DNA from: DAOUAG01 sp034432935
GTDB taxonomy: Bacteria > Chloroflexota > Dehalococcoidia > SM23-28-2 > RBG-16-64-32
Length of the DNA: 38,834 nt
Direction of reading: 5' to 3'
Assembly (NCBI GenBank): GCA_034432935.1
Contig: DAOUBD010000033.1
Coordinates: forward strand, 1 to 38,834
Position 1 is the stretch's first letter. Each line of letters opens with the position of its first letter. The notes below the pieces were generated by a model. It worked only from the letters and a program-made list of their open reading frames with translations. It searched no databases and was not told the DNA's origin. The translations under genes and the position numbers were made by a program. Shown in pieces: positions 7,987 to 14,547 of this stretch.

Positions 7987-8026
7987 GGGCGTATGCCCTG
8001 GTATACTGGCGGGTGAACTTGCCAGT
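7987..8026 (+). promoter_or_regulatory. Extended -10 promoter with flanking palindromes upstream of nfo
   Basis: TATACT (8002-8007) preceded by TGG makes an extended -10 element with five of six consensus bases; no good -35 is seen. GGGCGTATGCCC (7987-7998) abuts it, and ACTGGC/GCCAGT arms (8005-8010, 8021-8026) straddle the likely start point. This arrangement could bind a repressor. The nfo ATG is 69 bases downstream, behind AAGGAG (8055-8060). Confidence 0.45.
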
Positions 8027-8075
8027 CCCGGTTTGACGCGGGTCAAGAGGGACAAGGAGAGGACGGAGAGAGCTC

Positions 8076-8930
8076 ATGAAGATCGGCGCGCACGTTCGCA
8101 CTGCCGGCGGCGTCGACCGCGGCATCGACCGAGCCGTGGAGATCGGCGCCGAGGCGATCCAGATCTTCTCCGGCGCCCCACAGGCCTGGAAGCGCAAGAG
8201 CTATACCCCGGCGGAGGTGGAAGCGTACCGGACCAAGGCGGAGGAGACCGGCATAGGCCCGTGCTTCATCCACGGCCTGTACCTGGTCAACTTGGCGGCC
8301 GATAGCCCGGAGCTCTTGGCCAAGTCCTTGGATGCTCTGGTCGAGGACATGAAGGCGGCCCATCTCCTAGGCGCCAAGGGCGTCATCTTCCATTTGGGCA
8401 GTCACAAGGGCGCCGGCTACGAGGCCCGGGTGCGCCAGGTCATCCAGTACGTGCAGAAGGTGATCGAGGCCACGCCGGAGGACACATGGCTGATCCTGGA
8501 GAACAGCGCCGGCATGGGGGGTTCGGTCGGCTCCAAGTTCGCGGAGTTGGGTCTCATCGCCCGCGAGGCGGGGAGCCCGAGGGTGAAGGTGTGTCTGGAC
8601 ACGCAGCACGCCTTCGCCGCCGGCTACGACCTGCGGTCGCGGGAGGGCCTACTGCGGGCGATGGAGGAGTTTGAGTCGGACGTTGGGCTCGAGCGCCTGG
8701 TGGCCGTGCACGCCAACGACTCCAAGTGCCCTTTGGGGGGAGGTCTGGACCGGCACGAGAACATCGGTGAGGGGCACATCGGCCGGGACGGGTTCGCCAA
8801 CATCATGGGCCATCCCGCCTTTGCCGGTCTGCCGTTCCTCCTCGAGGTGCCCGGTTTCGAGGGCGAAGGGCCAGACCGGCGCAACGTGGAGATTCTGAAG
8901 GAGATCCGGGAAGCCGTACTGGGGGCCTGA
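8076..8930 (+). CDS. nfo: Deoxyribonuclease IV (endonuclease IV, AP endonuclease)
   Basis: This 284-aa TIM-barrel enzyme cuts DNA 5' to abasic sites and removes 3' blocking groups in base-excision repair. All nine predicted zinc ligands can be placed by comparison with E. coli Nfo: His66 (HGLYLVN), His106 (FHLGSHKG), Glu142 (LENSAG), Asp175 and His178 (CLDTQHAFAAGYD), His212 (VHANDSK), Asp225 and His227 (DRHENIGEGHIG) and Glu257 (LLEVPG). Length is normal. It stands alone on the plus strand, and its stop is 2 bases from the stop of the convergent LysR gene. With the UdgB gene 7 kb away the window carries two base-excision repair steps, though they are not in one operon. Confidence 0.96.
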   Translation: MKIGAHVRTAGGVDRGIDRAVEIGAEAIQIFSGAPQAWKRKSYTPAEVEAYRTKAEETGIGPCFIHGLYLVNLAADSPELLAKSLDALVEDMKAAHLLGAKGVIFHLGSHKGAGYEARVRQVIQYVQKVIEATPEDTWLILENSAGMGGSVGSKFAELGLIAREAGSPRVKVCLDTQHAFAAGYDLRSREGLLRAMEEFESDVGLERLVAVHANDSKCPLGGGLDRHENIGEGHIGRDGFANIMGHPAFAGLPFLLEVPGFEGEGPDRRNVEILKEIREAVLGA

Positions 8931-8932
8931 GG

Positions 8933-9835
8933 TCAGGCGGTGGGCAGGGGGACGGCGTAGATCTCGGCCAGGGCGTCGATGAAGGCCTGGACGGTACGAG
9001 GGAGCCGGCGGTGGCGTCGAAACACGAGAGAGATAGGGCGAGTGATGGGCTCGGCGTCCACCAGATCTATCCGGACCAGCGTTCCGGCCGCTAGCTCCCG
9101 CTCTATCGTTACCAGAGGCACCAGGGCTATGCCCAGCCCTTCCTCTACCATGCGCTTGGTGGCCTCCAAAGAGTCCAACTCCATGGCCACATTGGGGATG
9201 ACGCCTGCCTCCCGGAAGAAGCTGTGGATCAGCCCGTAGTAGGAGGAGCCGCGGTCGAAGAGGACGATGGGCTCCACCGCCGCCTCGCTGACCTTGGCCT
9301 TTCCCGCCTTGGCAAAGGGGTGGCCGGGATGGCAGACGAGGACGATCTCGTCGTCGTAGATGTGGATGGTCTCCACCTCTGGGTTGGAGAGGGAACGGAC
9401 GAGCCCTACCTGCACCTCGTCGCTGAGGAGCATGTTGAGGACCTGCTCGGAGCGGCCTGTCCGGATGAGGACGTCGATGCCAGGGTAGCGCTGGCAAAAG
9501 GTCCGCAGGATCCTTGGCAGGACGTAGGTGGATATGGTGATGGCGGCCCCCAGGCGGAGGGATCCTAGCTGGATGTTCCGCACCTCCTCCACCGCGTCGC
9601 GCCCCTCCCGCAGCGTCTGCAAGATGCGCTCGGCGTAGGGCAGAAAGGCGTTGCCGGCGTCGGTGAGACGGACGCCGCGGCCGCTGCGCTCGAACAGCTC
9701 CTCGCCCAGGGCGCGTTCCAGGGCCTGGATGCGGGCCGTGACGGAGGGCTGGGTCAACTGGAGGACCTCGGCAGCCCGGCTGAAGGACTTATGGGTTGCT
9801 ACTTCTAGAAACGCCTCTACTTGGCCGAAGTCCAC
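8933..9835 (-). CDS. LysR-family transcriptional regulator (CysB/CysL-like)
   Basis: This 300-aa regulator has an N-terminal winged helix-turn-helix (FLEVATHKSFSRAAEVLQLT, then QPSVTARIQALERALGEELF) and a C-terminal periplasmic-binding-type effector domain (about 90-295). The GTG start at 9835 is supported by AGGGAG nine bases upstream. The effector is not evident. The nearest genes on the same strand are two ferredoxins upstream; the divergent partner usual for LysR proteins is absent, because nfo is convergent. An 8-bp inverted repeat 30-62 bases before the start may be its autoregulatory site. Confidence 0.92.
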   Translation of the reverse strand: MDFGQVEAFLEVATHKSFSRAAEVLQLTQPSVTARIQALERALGEELFERSGRGVRLTDAGNAFLPYAERILQTLREGRDAVEEVRNIQLGSLRLGAAITISTYVLPRILRTFCQRYPGIDVLIRTGRSEQVLNMLLSDEVQVGLVRSLSNPEVETIHIYDDEIVLVCHPGHPFAKAGKAKVSEAAVEPIVLFDRGSSYYGLIHSFFREAGVIPNVAMELDSLEATKRMVEEGLGIALVPLVTIERELAAGTLVRIDLVDAEPITRPISLVFRRHRRLPRTVQAFIDALAEIYAVPLPTA

Positions 9836-9864
9836 TGCGTCTCACTCCCTGCGAGCTATCGATA

Positions 9865-9897
9865 ACGCCTATGATTTGCATGAACAAGAATAGGCGT
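9865..9897. promoter_or_regulatory. Inverted repeat upstream of the LysR gene, candidate operator
   Basis: ACGCCTAT (9865-9872) and ATAGGCGT (9890-9897) are perfect 8-base arms around a 17-base spacer. The repeat lies in the 102-base gap between the LysR gene and the ferredoxin gene. A TATCGATA palindrome (9857-9864) adjoins it. LysR proteins often bind such dyads near their own promoters; binding here is inferred. Confidence 0.45.
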
Positions 9898-9937
9898 CTG
9901 CCGGCAGCGGGTCAAGGGCCCGGCGGGAGAGGGCGGC

Positions 9938-10228
9938 TCAGGCATCGTGCCGCTGCGTACGGGCACGGAAGCCGGCGCCAGCGTCGTGGGTCTTGAACCA
10001 GTCAGCGTTTATCCGGATGTACTCTCGCCACTGTGGCGGCACGTCTTCCTCGAAATAGATGGCGCTCACCGGGCATACGGCCTCGCAGGCGGCGCAGTCG
10101 ATGCAGGTCTCGGGGTTGATGTAGTATTGGGGGTCTTCCGGCGTGGTATAGATGCAGTCTACTGGGCAGACGTCCACGCAAGAAGCGTCCTTTGTACCTA
10201 TGCAGGGCTCGGTGATGATATAGGCCAT
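9938..10228 (-). CDS. fdxA: FdxA-type ferredoxin with [3Fe-4S] and [4Fe-4S] motifs
   Basis: This 96-aa electron carrier has Cys9, Cys17 and Cys21-Pro (C-x7-C-x3-CP), as expected for a [3Fe-4S] cluster, with Cys25 nearby. Cys42, Cys45 and Cys48 with Cys52-Pro (CIDCAACEAVCP) fit a [4Fe-4S] cluster. The C-terminal extension after DVPPQWREYI is typical of the seven-iron FdxA family of actinobacteria, Thermus and Chloroflexota. AGGAG stands just before the ATG. The redox partner is unknown. It lies 83 bases downstream of the [2Fe-2S] ferredoxin gene on the same strand and has its own promoter candidate. Confidence 0.93.
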   Translation of the reverse strand: MAYIITEPCIGTKDASCVDVCPVDCIYTTPEDPQYYINPETCIDCAACEAVCPVSAIYFEEDVPPQWREYIRINADWFKTHDAGAGFRARTQRHDA

Positions 10229-10263
10229 GTCACTCCTGTAAGGGACCAGAAGGTAACTCGGCT

Positions 10264-10293
10264 ATTCTAGCTGCGCTAGTTGCCGGCCGGCAA
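10264..10293 (-). promoter_or_regulatory. Sigma-70-type promoter for fdxA, overlapped by inverted repeats
   Basis: On the minus strand TTGCCG (10288-10293), an 18-base spacer and TAGAAT (10264-10269) make a good promoter about 36 bases before the fdxA ATG. CTAGC-TGC-GCTAG (10267-10279) overlaps the -10, and the 12-base palindrome TGCCGGCCGGCA (10281-10292) overlaps the -35. Confidence 0.55.
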
Positions 10294-10311
10294 GCGGCGC
10301 TGGCGCTGTCC

Positions 10312-10662
10312 TCAGGGATCGAACTCGTGGCGGACGCCCCGCTTGACCACCGTGACGTCGCCCCGCAGGCGTGCTTGGCAGGCCAGGCGGAGGTTCTGGC
10401 CCCGCACGGCAGCCTCGCCGAGTTCTGCCACCAGGGTGCGGAATTCGGACCGCCCCATAGGCTCCAGGTTCTTAGCGCCGGACTGCACGCTACAGGCGCA
10501 GGAGGTGCATACGCCCCGGCCCCCGCAGGTGGTAGGCCAGTACAGGCCCTTCTCCCAAGCGGCCTCGATGATGGTGGAGCCCTCCTTGGCCTCGATGACA
10601 GTGTCCAAGGGGAGGATGGTAAGTTTTGGCAACTTTCTGCTTCTCCAGCCTTCTTTTTCCAT
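10312..10662 (-). CDS. [2Fe-2S] plant-type ferredoxin
   Basis: From ATG 10662 this is a 116-aa ferredoxin. The cluster ligands are Cys46, Cys52, Cys55 (TTCGGRGVCTSCAC) and Cys95 (LRLACQARL), the C-x5-C-x2-C...C pattern of the adrenodoxin/plant-type fold. It carries single electrons to an oxygenase, reductase or other partner that the window does not identify. The start is uncertain. ATG at 10674 is in frame, and TTG at 10632, preceded by GGAGAAG, would begin the protein exactly at the ferredoxin fold (LPKLTILPL). The frame remains open much further upstream but that would run into the divergent thioesterase gene. Two ferredoxins side by side with a LysR gene suggest a small redox module. Confidence 0.88.
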   Translation of the reverse strand: MEKEGWRSRKLPKLTILPLDTVIEAKEGSTIIEAAWEKGLYWPTTCGGRGVCTSCACSVQSGAKNLEPMGRSEFRTLVAELGEAAVRGQNLRLACQARLRGDVTVVKRGVRHEFDP

Positions 10663-10700
10663 TGATGGTAGCATCCCTAGGGCTGGGCCGTCTTCCTGCC

Positions 10701-10731
10701 TTGCCGGTATCTGACTAGAATCCCTTATACT
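10701..10731 (+). promoter_or_regulatory. Candidate promoter of the acyl-metabolism operon
   Basis: TTGCCG (10701-10706) and TATACT (10726-10731) are separated by 19 bases, one or two longer than ideal. The first gene of the operon starts 50 bases downstream behind AGGAGG. No better promoter is visible in this divergent gap. Confidence 0.35.
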
Positions 10732-10780
10732 GAACTCGGTTTGCCGCTCAGCAGTTAGCCGCCAGGAGGTCCGCCCCGAT

Positions 10781-11155
10781 ATGAAGCCGATACCCGTGGG
10801 CACGAGCGATGAGATGGTGATCGAGACTACTCCCGACATGGGCGTGCAGCACCTGCCAGTGTCCATGTACTCCACGCCGGCCATGGTGAAGCACTTCGAA
10901 GGGCTTTGCCTCAGGATGCTGATTCCCTACTTGGATGTGGGAGAGAACTCCGTCGGCTACCATGTGGACGTCAAGCACCTGGCGCCGACGCCCATCGGCA
11001 TGAAGGTGACGGTGAAGGCCCGGGTCAAGGAGGCGGAGGGGCGCAAGGTGAGGTTCCAAGTGGAGGCCTATAACGAGACGGGGACCAAGATCGGGGAGGG
11101 GGAGCATGAGCGGCGGGTCATCGACCTCAGCCGTTTCGCCGGGAAGCCGGCCTGA
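10781..11155 (+). CDS. Hotdog thioesterase of the fluoroacetyl-CoA thioesterase (FlK) type
   Basis: This 124-aa single-hotdog protein should hydrolyse an acyl thioester. Comparison with FlK places the catalytic triad Thr42/Glu50/His76 at Thr32, Glu40 and His66 (STPAMVKHFEGLC and VDVKHLAPTPIGMKV). Both inter-residue spacings, 8 and 26, are identical. Most relatives are housekeeping thioesterases of unknown substrate, so resistance to fluoroacetate should not be assumed. AGGAGG precedes the ATG. It is the first gene of a plus-strand run that includes a hydratase, a ketosynthase and another thioesterase; the next gene begins 6 bases after its stop. Confidence 0.85.
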   Translation: MKPIPVGTSDEMVIETTPDMGVQHLPVSMYSTPAMVKHFEGLCLRMLIPYLDVGENSVGYHVDVKHLAPTPIGMKVTVKARVKEAEGRKVRFQVEAYNETGTKIGEGEHERRVIDLSRFAGKPA

Positions 11156-11161
11156 GCCCCG

Positions 11162-11992
11162 ATGATCGCCAGCCTGGCAGATGCCCCCAAAGGGCACCGT
11201 TTTCCGGCGGTGGAGTTCGAACTCTCGCCGGAGTGGGTGCAGGGATACACGGACGCCGTAGAAGACGCCGCCATCGGCGCCTACGAGGGCATCGTCCCGC
11301 CCATGGCTGTGGCGGCGCTCAGCATACGCGCCCTTCTGGAGAACGCATCCCTGCCCCCCGGCGCCGTCCACCTGGGCCAAGAGATCGCCTTCCTCCGCAA
11401 GGTCAGGGTGGGCGAGCCCTTGCGGGCCGAGGCGGAAGTGGCAAGCCGGGGCGAGCGCCAGGGCTGGGTTCTGATGACCGTTGGCGTAACCGTCTCTGGC
11501 GGGGACGGAGAAGAGGTGATGTCGGGTAGGGCCACAGTCACATTCCCGCTGGCCGAAAGCGGCGCCGTAGCGCAGGAAGAGGGGGTGCGCGGGACCGGTC
11601 GGGCCAGCCGCCCGGCCGGGGAGCCGCTGCCGGAGGTGGTCAGGCCACTGACCCAGGAGACGATCCGCCGGTACGCTGCCGCCAGCGGCGACCACAACCC
11701 CCTCCACGTCGACCCCGCTTTCGCTGCCGGCACGCGGTTCGGCGGCACCATAGCCCACGGCATGCTCCTGCTGGCCTACGTCTCCGAGATGCTGACGGCG
11801 GGTTGCGGCGAGGCTTGGCTCTCAGGGGGCCGGTTGAAGGCGCGCTTCCGGGCTCCTGCCCGTCCTGGCGATACCGTGATCGCGAAGGGCGCCCGGGTGC
11901 AGAGCAGTGGCGGGCGTGCCGTTTACGACGTCGAGTGCCGGAACCAGGCGGGCGAGCTCCTGGTGACCGGCGAGGCGGAGGTGCCCAATTGA
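11162..11992 (+). CDS. Double-hotdog MaoC-like (R)-hydratase/dehydratase
   Basis: This 276-aa protein has two hotdog halves. The N-terminal half (about 1-130) lacks a catalytic motif. The C-terminal half (about 155-275) carries the hydratase-2 motif YAAASGDHNPLHVD...FGGTIAHGM, with Asp177 and His182 as the catalytic pair. Such proteins add or remove water at the 2,3-position of acyl-CoA or acyl-ACP and resemble the dehydratases of mycobacterial FAS-II. Its neighbours (thioesterases, FabF-like ketosynthase, acyltransferase) fit chain building or remodelling. Its TGA overlaps the TTG start of the next gene (TTGA). The substrate and carrier cannot be read from sequence. Confidence 0.85.
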   Translation: MIASLADAPKGHRFPAVEFELSPEWVQGYTDAVEDAAIGAYEGIVPPMAVAALSIRALLENASLPPGAVHLGQEIAFLRKVRVGEPLRAEAEVASRGERQGWVLMTVGVTVSGGDGEEVMSGRATVTFPLAESGAVAQEEGVRGTGRASRPAGEPLPEVVRPLTQETIRRYAAASGDHNPLHVDPAFAAGTRFGGTIAHGMLLLAYVSEMLTAGCGEAWLSGGRLKARFRAPARPGDTVIAKGARVQSSGGRAVYDVECRNQAGELLVTGEAEVPN

Positions 11993-12408
11993 AGCCGGCG
12001 GGCCTTGCGGTGCTTTCCCTCGGCCTGGTGGCCCTGGCGGGCGCCTGCTCCAGCTCTAACAGCACTACCGTCGGCCCCAACGATCCTAGCATCGTGCCGG
12101 TCAGCAGCCGCATAGTGGCCTTCCTCTCCGCCTATGGCAGCTACGGCGCTGAGAAAGGTTACGAATTCCTTTCGCCGGATGTCCAGGCGCGGTGTAGCAG
12201 AGAGGGCTTCGCCGAGGCGATGCGGGGCAGTAACCTGCCGGGCACCTTGCGCCGGATCAAGTGGGTAAAATTCCGCGACGGTGAGGCCGAGGTGGCCATG
12301 ACGCTGATCACCCAGGCGGGCGATGTCGATCAGACGTGGGTCCTCGAGGCTTCGACCAGGATTTGGAGGATCAAAGAGATGCCAGGATTGGAACGGTGCA
12401 CAGGATGA
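11989..12408 (+). CDS. Lipoprotein of unknown function, tandem copy 1
   Basis: This 139-aa protein starts at a TTG that shares bases with the stop of the MaoC gene. GGAGG lies 7 bases upstream, which decides the start. The signal peptide LKPAGLAVLSLGLVALAGAC gives lipobox LAGAC with Cys20. The mature domain contains SPDVQARCSREGF, RIKWVKFRDGEAEVAM and WRIKEMPGLERC, all with counterparts in the next gene. The two conserved Cys may form a disulfide. The fold resembles small mixed alpha/beta snoaL/NTF2-like or lumazine-binding extracellular domains only in general outline, so I give no function. It is buried inside a lipid-metabolism operon, which suggests a role in envelope lipid handling. Confidence 0.8.
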   Translation: MKPAGLAVLSLGLVALAGACSSSNSTTVGPNDPSIVPVSSRIVAFLSAYGSYGAEKGYEFLSPDVQARCSREGFAEAMRGSNLPGTLRRIKWVKFRDGEAEVAMTLITQAGDVDQTWVLEASTRIWRIKEMPGLERCTG

Positions 12409-12827
12409 GCGGGAGAAACGCAGTGGCCTGGGCCGCCATCGCCTCGATGGCCGTCTTTCTGCTCGCCGCCTGCGGAGGCGGCGGCGGAGGCGAGGAAGAC
12501 GTCCGCGCGAAGGCGGTAAGAGGGGTGGTTGAACTGGCCACATACGCCTATGCTGGCTCCGGCCCGGAGGGTCTGTACGACTACATGGCGCCCCAGGTCA
12601 CCGAACGCTGCTCTAGGGCTCAGTTCTCGCAAGACCTATCGGGCGAGCCACAACCCAAAGGCTTCCGGGGGATAACCCAGGTGAAGTTCGAAGGGGATGC
12701 CGCCGTCGCGGCCATGGTCTTGATATACGAGGGCGGCGACAAGAAGGTGGACTGGACTCTTGTCCAGACGCAGGACGGCTCGTGGCGGATCGTTTCTTTG
12801 CCGGGGCTTAAGGAGTGCGGCGGGTAA
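12405..12827 (+). CDS. Lipoprotein of unknown function, tandem copy 2
   Basis: This 140-aa protein starts at an ATG overlapping the stop of copy 1 (ATGA). Lipobox LLAAC (Cys23) is followed by six Gly. The mature domain matches copy 1 in order and spacing: VTERCSRAQF, GITQVKFEGDAAVAAM and SWRIVSLPGLKEC. The two therefore arose by duplication. The frame is open upstream, but the ATG at 12405 gives a proper signal peptide. Its TAA overlaps the ATG of the ketosynthase gene (TAATG). No known function. Confidence 0.82.
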   Translation: MSGRNAVAWAAIASMAVFLLAACGGGGGGEEDVRAKAVRGVVELATYAYAGSGPEGLYDYMAPQVTERCSRAQFSQDLSGEPQPKGFRGITQVKFEGDAAVAAMVLIYEGGDKKVDWTLVQTQDGSWRIVSLPGLKECGG

Positions 12828-14074
12828 TGGTCAGGGCAGTTGTTACAGGTCTCGGCTGTGTCACGCCCATTGGTGAGGGCCCAGAGGAGTTCTGGCGCAA
12901 CATCTCGTCTGGCGTTTCCGGCGTCCGGCGCATCACCCTCTTCGATCCCAGCGGCCTGGAATGCCAGATCGCCGCGGAGGTGCCGGGCTGGGACCCCACC
13001 CGCTACATGGAGGCCAAGGCGGCCCGCCGGGCGGCCCGGTTCTCTCAGTTTGCGGTGGGTGCTGCCCGGCAGGCGGTGGAGGACGCAGGACTGAGGATCG
13101 ACGACTCCAACCGGGACGATATCGCCATCGTCATGAACACCGGCGGCGGAGGCGTCGACATCATCGCCGATGGTGAGAAGGTGTACCTGGAGAAGGGGCC
13201 GTCCCGTGTGGGGCCCTTCACCGTGCCGGCCTATGCGCCCAACATGGCCTCGTGCCAAGTGGCCATCAACCTGGGGATCCGCGGCCCCACCATCACGTCG
13301 GTTGCCGCCTGCGCGGCCGGCATCTTCGCCTTCGTCGACGCCAAGCGGCTCCTGGACCTGGGCGAGGCGGAGGTGGTGATCGCCGGTGGGGCAGAAGCCA
13401 ACATCATCCCCATCTCCATAGCAGCCATGGCCAACATGCGGGCCCTCTCCACGCGGAACGATGAGCCGGAACGAGCCTGCCGCCCCTTCGATCTGCACCG
13501 GGACGGCTTTGTCTACGGCGAGGGAGCGGCAGCCATGGTCATCGAGACGCTGGAGCATGCGCGGGCGCGGGGCGCCCGCATCTATGCCGAGCTAGCGGGC
13601 GGCGCCGTGACCAGCGACGCCTACCACATCACGGCGCCCGACCCGGAAGGCACAGGCGCGGCCCTCGCTATCCGGCGCGCCCTGAAGGCGGCTGGCCTGC
13701 GGCCGGAGGATATCGATGTCATCGTGGCGCACGGCACCAGCACCCCTCTGAACGACGTCGCGGAGACGGTGGCGATCAAGAAGGCGCTGGGCGAGCACGC
13801 CTACCGCGTCGCCATCACTGCCCCCAAGTCTATGGTAGGACATCAGTTGGGGGCTGCTGGCGCGGTCTCCTCTCTCGCCGCCGTCCTGGCTATCGACCGG
13901 GGCGTCGTGCCCCCTACCATCAACCTCGATACGCCGGATCCCGAGTGCGACCTGGACTACGTGCCCAATAGAGCCAGGAGTTTGGCCATCGGAGCGGCCT
14001 TGGTCAACGGCTTCGGCTTCGGTGGCCAGAATGGCGTGGTGGCCTTCAAACGGTTCGAGGACGGGCAGGGCTGA
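12827..14074 (+). CDS. Beta-ketoacyl-ACP synthase II-like (FabF/KAS II)
   Basis: This 415-aa thiolase-fold enzyme condenses malonyl-ACP with an acyl chain. The catalytic residues are Cys162 (SVAACAAGIFAF), His302 (VAHGTSTPLND), Lys334 and His339 (PKSMVGHQLGAAGA). Length equals E. coli FabF. AAGGAG lies 11 bases before the ATG at 12827; an upstream GTG at 12815 is possible but would lie inside that site. It overlaps its neighbours on both sides (TAATG and TGATG). It may belong to the general fatty-acid pathway, but no acyl carrier protein, ketoreductase or FabD is next to it, so a dedicated elongating synthase for a special lipid is also possible. Confidence 0.92.
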   Translation: MVRAVVTGLGCVTPIGEGPEEFWRNISSGVSGVRRITLFDPSGLECQIAAEVPGWDPTRYMEAKAARRAARFSQFAVGAARQAVEDAGLRIDDSNRDDIAIVMNTGGGGVDIIADGEKVYLEKGPSRVGPFTVPAYAPNMASCQVAINLGIRGPTITSVAACAAGIFAFVDAKRLLDLGEAEVVIAGGAEANIIPISIAAMANMRALSTRNDEPERACRPFDLHRDGFVYGEGAAAMVIETLEHARARGARIYAELAGGAVTSDAYHITAPDPEGTGAALAIRRALKAAGLRPEDIDVIVAHGTSTPLNDVAETVAIKKALGEHAYRVAITAPKSMVGHQLGAAGAVSSLAAVLAIDRGVVPPTINLDTPDPECDLDYVPNRARSLAIGAALVNGFGFGGQNGVVAFKRFEDGQG

Positions 14075-14547
14075 TGATGGGGGAACCTGAGGAGAGCCCG
14101 CGCCACTGGTGCTTCGGCTGCGGCGACCGGAACCCCCAAGGCCTGGGGATCGAGTTCGAGGTCCAGGGGCGAAAGGTCGTCGGGCGTTTTAGGGCCAGGA
14201 AGGAGCACCAGGGGTTCCCCGGGTTGGCCCACGGCGGCATCTCGGCGGCCGTCCTGGACGAGGCGATGGGCTGGGCGATGTACGCTGCGGGCGCCTGGGC
14301 GATGACGGCCCGGATGGAAGTGAAGTACCGCAAGCCCCTGCCGTTGGGGAGCGAGTTGGTGGTTACGGGCGAGGTCGTCCGGGAGGGCGGGCGCTGGCTG
14401 GAGGCGGTGGGACAGATCCGGACTCCAGGCGGCCAGCTCCTCGTCGAGTCCCGCGGGCTGTTCGTACGCCTTTCGAGAGAGAAGGCCCGGGAGCTGGAGC
14501 GGTTCTACCTGGGCGACGGGGCAGGGGCGTCTGCCGGCCGGGGATGA
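14074..14547 (+). CDS. PaaI/4HBT-type hotdog thioesterase
   Basis: This 157-aa hotdog protein begins with HWCFGCGDRNPQGLGIEF, a Cys13/Cys16 signature common in one branch of PaaI-like thioesterases. The active-site helix is LAHGGISAAVLDEAMGWAM, with His53-Gly-Gly and Asp62/Glu63. It should release acyl groups from CoA or ACP. Its ATG shares the A of the preceding TGA (TGATG), and its own TGA overlaps the next ATG. A CDS start one codon later (ATGATG) is equally possible. It is the second thioesterase of this operon; the first is FlK-like. Confidence 0.85.
   Translation: MMGEPEESPRHWCFGCGDRNPQGLGIEFEVQGRKVVGRFRARKEHQGFPGLAHGGISAAVLDEAMGWAMYAAGAWAMTARMEVKYRKPLPLGSELVVTGEVVREGGRWLEAVGQIRTPGGQLLVESRGLFVRLSREKARELERFYLGDGAGASAGRG

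Noticed and set aside
11803..11988. Longer N-terminus for tandem lipoprotein copy 1
   Set aside because: The extension is an out-of-frame reading of the MaoC gene; TTG 11989 has GGAGG at the right distance and gives a clean lipobox.
12620..13558. Minus-strand open frame of 312 codons over the FabF-like gene
   Set aside because: Ketosynthase catalytic residues are all in the plus frame.
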